DNA of 30,110 bases from an uncultured Collinsella sp. (GTDB lineage Bacteria > Actinomycetota > Coriobacteriia > Coriobacteriales > Coriobacteriaceae). Numbering within the stretch: the first letter of the stretch is position 1; the number at the start of each line of letters is the position of its first letter. The notes beneath the pieces were generated by a model. That model saw only the letters and a program-made list of their open reading frames with translations, did no database searches and was not told where the DNA came from. Made by a program: the position numbers and the translations under genes. Below are positions 8,602-16,681 of the stretch, in pieces. The stretch lies in NCBI GenBank assembly GCA_958353395.1, contig CATWSG010000027.1:1-30110 (forward strand), written 5' to 3'.

Positions 8602-9441
8602 TCAGCCCTTGACGGCACCTGCCACCACGCCGTCGATGATGTACTTCTGGCAGAGGATGTACATGACGACGATGGGGACAACGACCATCATGATGCAAGC
8701 CATCATGGGGCCGAGCTCGACGTGGCCGTAGCCGCCGCGGAAGTACTGGATCAAGATAGGAATGGTCTTGTACTTGGTGGAGTCGAGCGTAAGGTAGGGC
8801 AGCAGGTAGTCGTTCCAGACCCACATGGTCTCGAGAATGCCGACCGAAAGATAGGTGGGCTTCATGATGGGGAGGACGATCTTAAAGAACACCTGGACCG
8901 GGTTGCAGCCATCAATCATGGCCGCCTCTTCGATCTCGAGCGGGATGTTCTTTACAAAGCCGGCGAACATAAAGACCGCCAGGCCCGCGCCAAAGCCAAG
9001 GTAGATAAAGCAGATGTTGAACGGCGTGTTGAAGCCGATGCGGTCCGCCAAATTGGACAGCGTGAACATGAGCATCTGGAAGGGCACGACCATAGAAAAG
9101 ACGAACAGATAATAGAAGAAGTTCGAGATCTTGCTGTTGACACGGACTACGTACCAGGCGCACATGGAGCAGCACACCAAGATCAGAACGACCGACGTGA
9201 CCGTGATGATGAGCGAGTACATAAACGCCGAGGCAAAGCCCTGCTCGTTAAGAGCGTGCACGTAGTTTGCAAGGCCGTTGAACGTCTCGGGCGTGAGCAG
9301 ATCGAATGCCGTGGTGGTGCTGATTGCAGTCGCTTTCTTAAAGGAATTGAGCGCAATCATAAACACGGGGTAGATCCACGCGAGCGACAGGATCGTAAAG
9401 AAAATCGAGAGCGCGCGGTTAATAGCCTTATCGCGTTTCAT
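8602..9441 (-). CDS. Sugar ABC transporter permease (MalG/MsmG type)
   Basis: A 279-residue inner-membrane permease with about six membrane segments. The cytoplasmic EAA loop, EIEEAAMIDGCNPVQVFFKIVLP, docks onto the ATPase. The gene start overlaps the stop of the upstream permease (TAATG), with AAGGAGG upstream, so the two are translationally coupled. It pairs with the MalF-type permease to form the channel of a CUT1-family importer. The exact sugar is not readable from sequence. Confidence 0.92.
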   Translation of the reverse strand: MKRDKAINRALSIFFTILSLAWIYPVFMIALNSFKKATAISTTTAFDLLTPETFNGLANYVHALNEQGFASAFMYSLIITVTSVVLILVCCSMCAWYVVRVNSKISNFFYYLFVFSMVVPFQMLMFTLSNLADRIGFNTPFNICFIYLGFGAGLAVFMFAGFVKNIPLEIEEAAMIDGCNPVQVFFKIVLPIMKPTYLSVGILETMWVWNDYLLPYLTLDSTKYKTIPILIQYFRGGYGHVELGPMMACIMMVVVPIVVMYILCQKYIIDGVVAGAVKG

Positions 9442-10295
9442 TACTGCTGCACCTCCTTGGACCTCGTGGCCTTAAGCTGAATCATGGAGATGGCCACGAC
9501 CAGGATGCAGAAGATAACCGCCTTAGCCTGACCGATACCCTGCCATGCGATACCGGCACGCGAATAGAACGTGTTGTAGATGTTCAGGGCGAGCATCTCG
9601 GTGGAGTGCGCGGGGGCGCCGCCGGTAAGGGCGAGGTTCTGGTCGAACAGCTTAAAGCCGTTGGTGATGGACAGGAACAGGCAGATGGTGATGGTCGGCA
9701 TCAGGTTAGGGATCTTAACCTTCCAAAACGTCTGCCATGCCGTGGCACCGTCGACCTTGGCGGCCTCGATGTAGTCGGACGGAATGGACTGCAGACCAGC
9801 GATGTAGATGATCATCATGTAGCCGACCTGCTGCCACAGGGTCAGGATGATAAGGCCCCAGAAGCCAGCAGCAGAGTTAAGGGCGATGAGCTGGGCGCCC
9901 ACGTTGGAGAGCAGGCAGTTGATCAGAATCTGCCAAATGTAGCCCAGCACGATGCCGCCGATCAGGTTAGGCATAAAGAAGATCGTACGGAAGATGTTGG
10001 TGCCTTTGAGCGCCTTGCGGGTGAGCGCCTGCGCAATGGCCAGGGCGATCACGTTGATGAGCACCGTCGACAGGAAGGCAAACGCCACGGTAAAGAAGAA
10101 CGACGTGGAGAACTGCGGATCGGACAGCGCGCGCACGTAGTTCTCGATACCGACAAAGTGCGCGTTACTAATGATAATAAACTGGCAGAACGAGAGATAG
10201 AAGCCCTGGATAAAAGGAATCACGAACCCGATCATAAACGCCAGGCACGTGGGCAGCATAAAGAGCGGCCACCAGCGCTTGAGTGCTTTGCCCAT
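9441..10295 (-). CDS. Sugar ABC transporter permease (MalF/MsmF type)
   Basis: A 284-residue inner-membrane permease. The N-terminus has a Lys/Arg-flanked first segment (KALKRWWPLFMLPTCLAFMIGF). The EAA motif is EAAKVDGATAWQTFWKVKIPNLMP. It is shorter than E. coli MalF and lacks its periplasmic insertion, as usual for MsmF-type partners. GAAAGGA precedes the ATG. It follows the binding-protein gene across an 88-nt gap holding a strong stem-loop. Confidence 0.92.
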   Translation of the reverse strand: MGKALKRWWPLFMLPTCLAFMIGFVIPFIQGFYLSFCQFIIISNAHFVGIENYVRALSDPQFSTSFFFTVAFAFLSTVLINVIALAIAQALTRKALKGTNIFRTIFFMPNLIGGIVLGYIWQILINCLLSNVGAQLIALNSAAGFWGLIILTLWQQVGYMMIIYIAGLQSIPSDYIEAAKVDGATAWQTFWKVKIPNLMPTITICLFLSITNGFKLFDQNLALTGGAPAHSTEMLALNIYNTFYSRAGIAWQGIGQAKAVIFCILVVAISMIQLKATRSKEVQQ

Positions 10296-10316
10296 AAAAG
10301 GGTCCTTTCAATATGC

Positions 10317-10351
10317 AGGGGGCGGGCAAACCAACGTCTGCCCGCCCCCCT
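10317..10351 (-). promoter_or_regulatory. Intercistronic stem-loop between binding-protein and permease genes
   Basis: A GC-rich stem (AGGGGGCGGGCA with TGCCCGCCCCCCT, one bulged C) closes a 10-nt loop. There is no T-run on the minus strand, so it is not a full terminator. By analogy with the malE-malF intergenic region it may protect the binding-protein mRNA or reduce readthrough, giving more binding protein than permease (inference). Confidence 0.6.
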
Positions 10352-10383
10352 GTCGCTAATCAGATAGCTTGGGCAGCAACTGC

Positions 10384-11700
10384 TTACTCGGAAGCGGCCT
10401 TCTCGGTCTTCCAGCCATCGACGAAGGCGTTCTTGACGCCGTCCCACTTGCTGTTATCGGCAGCGTAGGCAATCAGAGCCTGCTTGAGGTTCTTCTTCCA
10501 CTCCTCGGAGGGAATGTAGACGAAGTCCCAAGCGACGGTCTTCTTGCCGTCCTTGGCCATGGCAACGGCCTGCTGCGAGAAGACGTTGGTGGTCTCCTTG
10601 GCGCTCTTGAACGGAGCGGTCAGACCCATCTTGTCGGCGATGATGCTGGTCGGGGTGTCAGCGGTGACGCACCAATACATGAAGTCCTCGGTGGCCTTCT
10701 GGGCATCCTCGGAAGCCTGGGAACTGACGCACCAGTAGTTCTCGCCGCCGGAGCACAGGCCCTGGTTCTCCTCGCCGTCAACACCGATGTAGATGGGCAT
10801 CATGCCAATCTGATCGTCGGTCATGCCGGCCTTGACGAGGTCAGAGTAGGCCCAAGAGCCGTTCTGGTAGAAGACGGCCTTGCCGGTTGCGAACTCGTTG
10901 GTGGCGTCGTCGCCGGTCTTGGAAGCAAGCTGCGAAGGATCGCAGGTGGAGTCGGTGATGTACAGGTCGAAGATCTGCTTGTAGTTGTCGAGGAACTCAC
11001 CCTTGATCTCGTCGTCCTCCTGGTTGTGCTCCTTCTCAAACTCGTAGTAGAGCGGCATGTTGGCAAGGTGGGTAGTGTAGCGCCAGCTGGAGGAGTCGTC
11101 CATGCCGGCGGAAGTGAAGGCACCCTCGACACCAAGCTCGTCCTTGCGGGCCTGGATGTCGTCGGCACAAGCCTTCAGCTTGTCGAAGGAGTTGATGTCC
11201 TCGGCCTTGTAGCCAGCCTTCTCGAGCAGCTGCTTGTTGTAAATAATGCCGAAGCTCTCCTGAACCCAGTCGATGCACACATCCTTGCCGTCGGACTGCA
11301 GAGCCAGGGAGTCGTCAATGAGCTCACCGCGGAGCTTGGTATCGGACAGGTCGGCGCAGTAATCCTTCCAGTTCTTAAGACCGGTGGGGCCGTTGACCTG
11401 GAACAGGGTCGGAGCGGAGCTCTTGGACATCTCGGACTTGAGCTTCTCCTCGTAGGTGTTGGAGGCGGCGGTCACGATCTTGACCTCGACGCCCTTCTCC
11501 TCCTTGTACGCCTTGGCGATCTCCTTCCACTCCTTGTCGACCTCGGGCTTGAATTGGAGGAAGTAGACCTCGGCAGCGTCACCAGAAGCAGAGGAGCCGG
11601 AGCCGGCAGAACCACCGCAGCCCACGAGACCCAGACCAAGAACCGCAGCCGCGGAACCAGCAAAGCCCAGGAACTGCCTTCTGCTCATTTCGTTCTTCAT
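10384..11700 (-). CDS. Sugar ABC transporter substrate-binding lipoprotein (CUT1 family)
   Basis: A 438-residue extracellular solute-binding protein family 1 member that captures sugar for the two downstream permeases. The signal has twin arginines (MSRRQFLGFAG), a hydrophobic core and the lipobox LVGC. A Gly/Ser linker follows, then a MalE/RafE-like two-lobe body. This points to a Tat-type lipoprotein anchor. The open frame begins with an upstream GTG at 11718, but the ATG at 11700 (MKNEMSRRQ) has AAAGGGTGG at good spacing and starts right at the signal. The neighbours malQ and glgP and the shared operator suggest an alpha-glucoside or maltodextrin ligand; another oligosaccharide is possible. 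Confidence 0.92.
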   Translation of the reverse strand: MKNEMSRRQFLGFAGSAAAVLGLGLVGCGGSAGSGSSASGDAAEVYFLQFKPEVDKEWKEIAKAYKEEKGVEVKIVTAASNTYEEKLKSEMSKSSAPTLFQVNGPTGLKNWKDYCADLSDTKLRGELIDDSLALQSDGKDVCIDWVQESFGIIYNKQLLEKAGYKAEDINSFDKLKACADDIQARKDELGVEGAFTSAGMDDSSSWRYTTHLANMPLYYEFEKEHNQEDDEIKGEFLDNYKQIFDLYITDSTCDPSQLASKTGDDATNEFATGKAVFYQNGSWAYSDLVKAGMTDDQIGMMPIYIGVDGEENQGLCSGGENYWCVSSQASEDAQKATEDFMYWCVTADTPTSIIADKMGLTAPFKSAKETTNVFSQQAVAMAKDGKKTVAWDFVYIPSEEWKKNLKQALIAYAADNSKWDGVKNAFVDGWKTEKAASE

Positions 11701-11808
11701 TACAATCCACCCTTTCACACCGTGGCGGCACCCTTTGCCGCCGCCTTCGGAGATTGGCTCGGGGACTTTGCCCCTTTTGCTGATTTGTACAATACGCTAT
11801 TTGGCTAG

Positions 11809-11820
11809 TTGTTTGAACAA
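11809..11820. promoter_or_regulatory. Operator-like palindrome upstream of the ABC operon (proximal)
   Basis: TTGTTTGAACAA, near-perfect and a match to the shared 12-bp motif. It lies about 109 nt upstream of the binding-protein start. A TTCAAA/TATTGT pair on the minus strand would overlap it, but that promoter is weakly supported. Confidence 0.55.
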
Positions 11821-11883
11821 GTATTACTAGAGCGGTAGAAAAACTTCGGTGAACGGTAATTTCAACTTGATACTTGACAAGTT

Positions 11884-11895
11884 TTGTATAAACAA
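11884..11895. promoter_or_regulatory. Operator-like palindrome upstream of the ABC operon (distal)
   Basis: TTGTATAAACAA, a second match to the shared motif, 75 nt from the first (about seven helical turns, start to start). It is one change from TTGTATATACAA, which I recall as the Bacillus TreR operator (memory, unverified). Confidence 0.5.
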
Positions 11896-11916
11896 TTATT
11901 TGTTATCGAATGCAGA

Positions 11917-11965
11917 GAAAACGCCCGGTCAAGCCGATGTATCGTCGGTTTGACCGGGCGTTTTC
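11917..11965 (-). terminator. Intrinsic terminator after the GntR-type regulator gene
   Basis: A perfect 16-bp stem (GAAAACGCCCGGTCAA and its complement) with a 17-nt loop, T-rich on both strands. It ends the minus-strand regulator gene about 42 nt after its stop. It also separates that gene from the ABC operon promoter. Confidence 0.85.
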
Positions 11966-12006
11966 GCTTTGATGGCATGAGTCTCGTCAGGCTGCGAGCT
12001 AGCCGG

Positions 12007-12726
12007 CTATCGCTTGGAGTTGACGCGGTAGTGGAAGATCTCGGGATGCGTGCGGGCATGCGTGACCTCGAACAAGATACCGTCCGAGGTGTACGACTGG
12101 CTCTCCATAACGGCGACGCAATTGTACTTGCCAAGGTCCAAGTAGCTGCAGTCCTCATCGTTGGCAAGCTCGACACTCACCGTACGACGGCTCGCCATCA
12201 CCTTGACGCCGCGTTTGTGCTCCAGATAGTCGTAAATTGATTTTGCGGCGATCTCGGGGGTCAGGCCCTTGGCGATCGACTCCAAAAAGTAACCATGGTC
12301 TACTTGGCGTGCATTGCCGTTAAGGCTTCGGACACGCACCACGCGAATCAACTCCTCGCCCACCTTAAAGCCCAGGCGACGAGAGAGTTGCTCAGTGCAA
12401 ATCAAATGTTCAAAAGACTTGACCTCGGTCGATGCGACGGCATTGTTGCGCTTTGCAAATTCGCCAAACGACTCGACTTCCTCGAGTGCGCCCAGCATGT
12501 CGGTTTCGCCCTTGAGCCAAATAACGCGCACGCCCTTGCCGTGTATGGGCTGCACAAACATCTCGTCTGCCAGCATGCTCAAAGCGCGGCGGACGGTATT
12601 GCGCGTGCAGCCAAATTCCGCGGTCAGCTCGGCTTCGGTTGGCAGCATCTCCTGAAACGCATAGGTCCCGTTAATGATGCGCGAACGGATCTCGCGGTAG
12701 ATTCCTTCGTAAATCGCTTTTGGCAT
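12007..12726 (-). CDS. GntR-family transcriptional regulator, HutC/TreR-type
   Basis: A 239-residue one-component sugar regulator. Residues 1-70 are a GntR winged helix-turn-helix (YREIRSRIINGTY, then LPTEAELTAEFGCTRNTVRRALSMLADE). Residues about 90-235 are a UTRA-type effector domain, which in this family binds a sugar or sugar phosphate. The ATG has GAGGTGA at 5 nt. It is divergent from the PTS-HAD gene. Palindromes of the same 12-bp type occur at its own promoter and upstream of the PTS gene, the ABC operon and malQ. It is probably a TreR/MalR-like repressor released by an imported sugar phosphate such as the PTS product (inference). The exact effector is unknown. Confidence 0.88.
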   Translation of the reverse strand: MPKAIYEGIYREIRSRIINGTYAFQEMLPTEAELTAEFGCTRNTVRRALSMLADEMFVQPIHGKGVRVIWLKGETDMLGALEEVESFGEFAKRNNAVASTEVKSFEHLICTEQLSRRLGFKVGEELIRVVRVRSLNGNARQVDHGYFLESIAKGLTPEIAAKSIYDYLEHKRGVKVMASRRTVSVELANDEDCSYLDLGKYNCVAVMESQSYTSDGILFEVTHARTHPEIFHYRVNSKR

Positions 12727-12778
12727 GACTTCACCTCTAATGAATATGTATGGCTAGGCACGATAGCATTTCTTAAAG

Positions 12779-12790
12779 TTGTTTAAACCG
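12779..12790. promoter_or_regulatory. Operator-like palindrome at the GntR gene promoter
   Basis: TTGTTTAAACCG containing the palindrome GTTTAAAC, 53 nt upstream of the regulator start. On the minus strand TTTAAA-16 nt-TATCGT could be its promoter, with the site on the -35. This would give autoregulation (inference). Confidence 0.5.
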
Positions 12791-12887
12791 ATTATCGGCA
12801 AAGCGACAAGATTTAACCGTTGACGGTTTCTGTCGCGCCCAAACCGGTTTCGCTCAAAACTGCCGGTGCGACAATCGTCTGGTCCTC

Positions 12888-12893
12888 TACAAT
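12888..12893 (+). promoter_or_regulatory. Candidate -10 box of the PTS-HAD gene
   Basis: TACAAT, the same hexamer as at malQ, is followed 7 nt later by the TTGTTTAAAC palindrome, placing the palindrome at the likely transcript start. No convincing -35. Confidence 0.35.
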
Positions 12894-12900
12894 GAAACCA

Positions 12901-12912
12901 TTGTTTAAACGT
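12901..12912. promoter_or_regulatory. Operator-like palindrome upstream of the PTS-HAD gene
   Basis: TTGTTTAAACGT, matching the shared motif, 42 nt upstream of the PTS start codon and just downstream of a TACAAT -10. That is a classical repression position. Confidence 0.55.
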
Positions 12913-12953
12913 TTCACCACGCGCAACGCGCCTCGATATTCGGGAGGCAGAAC

Positions 12954-15404
12954 ATGCTGCAAAAAATCCAACGCTTTGGCGGGGCAATGTTCGCACCCGC
13001 CATGTTGTTTTCCATATCGGGTCTTATGGTCGGCGTCTCCGCCCTCGCAACGTCTGCGGATATCGTCGGCGACCTCGCCGTATACGGAACCCCTTGGTAC
13101 GTTTTTTGGACTATCATCCAGCGCGGCTCGTGGACGGTCTTTAAACGACTTCCGCTCCTTTTTGCCGTAGCGCTGCCCATCGGCCTTGCCCAAAAGCAAC
13201 CGGCTCGTTGTTGCCTCGAGGCGCTCGTGGCCTATTTTGCCTATTGCTTCTTTCTGAGCGAGATCATCAAGCTGAGCGGAGACAACCTTGGACTTAAGTA
13301 CCCGTCGTCTTTGACCTCCGCTAGCGGCATCACCATCATCGACGGCATCAAGACACTCGACACCGGCATTATCGGCCCGCTGGCGGTGTCGGCAACCGTC
13401 GTCGCCATCCATGACCGCTTCTACGATGCCAAGGTTCCCGATTGGCTCGGTACCTTCTCGGGTTCCTCGCTGGTCTACCTCATCAGCTTTTTTGCCGTGT
13501 TCGCCCTTGCCGCCATCTCGGCCGCCATCGTGCCCTTCGTATACGCAGCGACCGAAACGCTGCGCCACGCACTTGCGGGCGTCGGCCCCTTCGGCGTGGG
13601 TATCTTTGTGTTTTTGGAGCGAGCACTCGAGCCCATGGGGCTGCACCATCTGCTCTACATGCCGATCTACTACGACAACCTGGTCATTAACGACGGCATC
13701 TACGCCACGTGGAGCAGCTTGCTCCCCATCCTCTCCCATAGCACGCGCCCCCTTAATGAGCTTGCGCCGTGGGCCGGTTTTACCGCCACCGGCTGGGTCA
13801 AGCTCTTTGGCCTTCCCGCCATCGCAGCCGCATTCTACTCCACCGCAAAACCCGAGCGCCGCGCCGGCCTCAGGGTCATCCTTGTTCCCGCCATCATCGC
13901 CTCGGTGGTTTGCGGCGTTACCGAGCCACTCGAGTTTCTCTTTATGTTCACCCACCCCGGGCTCTTTTTTCTCTACGCCGTCTTATCGTCTTGCCTTGCC
14001 ACAACCATGAATCTCTTTGGCATCGTCGGCATCTTCTCGGGCGGCCTCATGGAGATGGCAGCCTTCAACTTTATTCCGCTCATGCGCATGCATGCCGGTG
14101 CCTATCTTTTGGCGCTCGGTATCGGCCTTGCCTTTAGCCTCATCTTTTTTGTGAGTTTTCGAGCACTCATCTTGATCTATGACCTTAAGACGCCGGGCCG
14201 CGAGGATCATGTCGCCAATCGCGCGGCAATCGATCATTTAACGGGAAGCGGCTTTGCCAAAGAGCAATCTCCCAATGACGAGGCCAATAATCAATCCGAT
14301 CAAGATCACGTCCTCGCTGAGCGGGTAATTCAGCTTTTAGGTGGCGTTGGCAATATTGCGGGCGCAACCAACTGCGCCACGCGCCTGCGCGTCGAGGTCG
14401 CAGACCCTTCCATCGTTGCAGATAACGCGTCGTTTGTCGCGGCGGGCGCCAAAGGCCTCATCATTACGGGCAAGACCGCCCAGGTGGTCATCGGCATCTC
14501 CGTTCCCCGCGTTAAAGAGCATTTTGACCAGATCATGGGCCTCGAGCCGGAATTTGCGCCCACCACCTCGGCCTCCTCTGCCGCCGGCCCAGCCCACAAG
14601 CACGGCGATATCTGCTTCTTCGACATCGACGGTACGCTCGCCTGGCAAGATCCCAGACTTGCCCAGGAGCTTCCCGAAGACGAGCGCGATCTGTCCCCCT
14701 ATCCCAACGAGGCGGTTTCGCAGGCAATCCGCGAGTTTGTCGCCAATGGCAACATGGCCTTTATCTGCACGGGACGCACCCTGAGCTGCATCCACCCCAA
14801 ACTTCTTGAGCTGCCGTGGACCGGCATCGTCTGTCTTGCGGGCGGTTACGCCGAGATCAACGGACGCGCAATTCGCGATCTGTCGATGACGCCCGGCATG
14901 CTGCAGCGCCTTGTCCCCTATCTTGAGCAGTCGGGCGAGGTCATCCGCTTTGAGGGCCTCAACGGCGTCGTGCGCATGAGTGCCGATGCCCCCGATGCCC
15001 CCGGATACGCGCGCACCCTGGGCGACGCAGTCACGCAGCTGCAACATTACAGTGCCTACAAGATCTTGATGTCTACATCGCTCGCCAGCCGCATCGCTCA
15101 AGATAAGGCACTTGAGCCGCTGCTGTGCTTTAACGAGCTCGAACTCGAGGTAACCGAAATCTCGCCCCGCGAATGCACGAAGCGCGGGGGCATCCAGTCT
15201 GTACTCGACGCCCTCGATCCCCACCACGGAACCGTATACGGCATCGGCGACGCCAGCAATGACGTCTCGCTGATGAACGCCGTCGATGTCGGTATCGCCA
15301 TGGGTAATGCGCCGGACTATCTCAAAAAGCGCGCCGACTACATCACCGACTCGGTCGACAAAGATGGCGTCGTCAAGGCGCTCGAGCACTTTAGGCTTAT
15401 ATAA
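12954..15404 (+). CDS. PTS sugar transporter EIICB fused to a HAD (Cof-type) phosphatase
   Basis: An 816-residue three-part protein. Residues 1 to about 410 are a membrane EIIC of the glucose/alpha-glucoside (MalX/GlvC/TreB) family, with many membrane spans and the conserved GVTEPLEFLFMF block. Residues about 455-525 are EIIB; its phospho-accepting Cys474 lies in GATNCATRLRVEV. Residues about 550-816 are a HAD hydrolase of the Cof/YbiV type: nucleophile D557 in FFDIDGTLA, FICTGRT, and acidic motif GDASND at 765-770. All key residues are intact. It lacks EIIA, so a shared EIIA elsewhere must feed it. The fusion suggests import as sugar phosphate followed by dephosphorylation by the same polypeptide, perhaps yielding maltose for MalQ/GlgP (inference). 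GGGAGG precedes the ATG. Confidence 0.9.
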   Translation: MLQKIQRFGGAMFAPAMLFSISGLMVGVSALATSADIVGDLAVYGTPWYVFWTIIQRGSWTVFKRLPLLFAVALPIGLAQKQPARCCLEALVAYFAYCFFLSEIIKLSGDNLGLKYPSSLTSASGITIIDGIKTLDTGIIGPLAVSATVVAIHDRFYDAKVPDWLGTFSGSSLVYLISFFAVFALAAISAAIVPFVYAATETLRHALAGVGPFGVGIFVFLERALEPMGLHHLLYMPIYYDNLVINDGIYATWSSLLPILSHSTRPLNELAPWAGFTATGWVKLFGLPAIAAAFYSTAKPERRAGLRVILVPAIIASVVCGVTEPLEFLFMFTHPGLFFLYAVLSSCLATTMNLFGIVGIFSGGLMEMAAFNFIPLMRMHAGAYLLALGIGLAFSLIFFVSFRALILIYDLKTPGREDHVANRAAIDHLTGSGFAKEQSPNDEANNQSDQDHVLAERVIQLLGGVGNIAGATNCATRLRVEVADPSIVADNASFVAAGAKGLIITGKTAQVVIGISVPRVKEHFDQIMGLEPEFAPTTSASSAAGPAHKHGDICFFDIDGTLAWQDPRLAQELPEDERDLSPYPNEAVSQAIREFVANGNMAFICTGRTLSCIHPKLLELPWTGIVCLAGGYAEINGRAIRDLSMTPGMLQRLVPYLEQSGEVIRFEGLNGVVRMSADAPDAPGYARTLGDAVTQLQHYSAYKILMSTSLASRIAQDKALEPLLCFNELELEVTEISPRECTKRGGIQSVLDALDPHHGTVYGIGDASNDVSLMNAVDVGIAMGNAPDYLKKRADYITDSVDKDGVVKALEHFRLI

Positions 15405-15517
15405 GCAGCCGGCACGCGCACACGTCCCGTTTCCCCAAATCGCCAAAACAGACGCGCCGGCAACTCCAATGTGGCAATATGGTATCTGCACACCGCAACG
15501 ATGCAACCTAAGAAAGA

Positions 15518-16543
15518 ATGCGAGAACCCGTGTCCAGTCCGTTTACCAGCTTTTTAGCCCAGCACTTTGACCAGATTAACGACTGTCTGGCCACATTCTT
15601 TGACGGACAGGCGACCTCTGCCGATATCGAGCGCTACCTGTATACCCCGCTTTCGGCATTTACCGCCAATGCCGGCAAGCGCCACCGCCCGCTTATCTGC
15701 ATGCTCGCCGCCACCGCAGTGGGCGGCAGCTTTGAGAGCGCCCGCAGCGCCGCGGCGGCCATCGAGCATTTCCAGTCGGGTGCGCTGATTCACGACGACA
15801 TCGCCGATAACGGACAGCTGCGCCGTGGCAAGCCCTGTATGCACCTCACCGAGGGCACGGGACTTGCCATCAACTGCGGCGACCTGGCACTTACCATGGT
15901 CACCAAGACGGTTCTCGACGATCCCACGCTTGAGGCAGACGTAAAGCTGCGCGTGCTTCACGAGCTTACCGAGATGATCGTCCGCACCATCGAGGGTCAG
16001 GCGCTCGACTTGGGCTGGGTCCGTGACGGGCGCTTTGACATCTCGGTCGACGATTACCTGGACATGGCAACGCACAAGACCGCGTATTACAGCGGAGCCA
16101 CGCCGCTTGCCGCCGGGGCCATCATTGGCGGAGGCAGCGAACAGCAGGTCGAGGCACTGCGCGCCTTTGGCCTGCACACCGGCCTTGCCTTCCAGATCCA
16201 AGATGATCTGCTCAACTTGATCGGTACCAAGGAGGCCGCTAACAAGGATTTCCGTACCGACATCACCGAGGGCAAGCGCACGCTTGTCGCCGTACACGCC
16301 CTGTCTGATGAGCGCTATCACGATGAGATTGAAGCGATCCTCTCCTCGGGCACCGAGGACCCCGCGCAGCTCGCGCGCGCCGTGGAAATCTTCCAGGAAA
16401 CCGGCTCTATCGATTACGCCCACGCCTACGCGCTGGACCTAACCGCCAAAGCCAAGGCCGCCATCGAGGACGTTTCGCTCGACCCGCATGCACGCGAACT
16501 GTTCCTCTCCATGGCAGATTTCTTTGTGGAGCGACTCAACTAG
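15518..16543 (+). CDS. Polyprenyl diphosphate synthase (trans-isoprenyl chain elongation)
   Basis: A 341-residue isoprenoid synthase that condenses isopentenyl diphosphate onto an allylic starter. The first Asp-rich motif is IHDDIADNGQLRRGKPC. The second is FQIQDDLLNLIG, where the last Asp of DDxxD is Asn; that change also occurs in known GGPP synthases, so activity is expected. The K and T of HKTA and the GKRT block are present. The product chain length (C15-C50, quinone or carrier lipid) is not readable. The ATG at 15518 has only AGAAAG immediately upstream; GTG at 15530 (SSPFTSF) is an alternative start. The promoter was not found in the 113-nt gap after the PTS gene. Confidence 0.9.
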   Translation: MREPVSSPFTSFLAQHFDQINDCLATFFDGQATSADIERYLYTPLSAFTANAGKRHRPLICMLAATAVGGSFESARSAAAAIEHFQSGALIHDDIADNGQLRRGKPCMHLTEGTGLAINCGDLALTMVTKTVLDDPTLEADVKLRVLHELTEMIVRTIEGQALDLGWVRDGRFDISVDDYLDMATHKTAYYSGATPLAAGAIIGGGSEQQVEALRAFGLHTGLAFQIQDDLLNLIGTKEAANKDFRTDITEGKRTLVAVHALSDERYHDEIEAILSSGTEDPAQLARAVEIFQETGSIDYAHAYALDLTAKAKAAIEDVSLDPHARELFLSMADFFVERLN

Positions 16544-16588
16544 CGGGGGTTGCAAAACCTGTCGGCAGCGCATTTGGGTACAAGTTGC

Positions 16589-16594
16589 TACACT
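16589..16594 (+). promoter_or_regulatory. Candidate extended -10 upstream of the peptidoglycan-binding gene
   Basis: TGC-TACACT is an extended -10 without a recognisable -35. The resulting leader is about 80 nt. Confidence 0.25.
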
Positions 16595-16681
16595 GTTGAA
16601 TGTATGTTTATGCATCCCTTTGCGTCGTCTATCCGACAGGCGCTCAAATAGTACGAATGATACGCCGAAAGGGGTTCGTTC

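Noticed and set aside
10369..11808. 479-codon plus-strand open frame antisense to the binding-protein gene
   Set aside because: The minus strand encodes a clear lipoprotein with signal, lipobox and ribosome binding site. The antisense frame has only biased composition.
16180..16230. Asn in the second Asp-rich motif of the polyprenyl synthase as a sign of inactivity
   Set aside because: DDxxN is found in active GGPP synthases, and all other motifs are intact.
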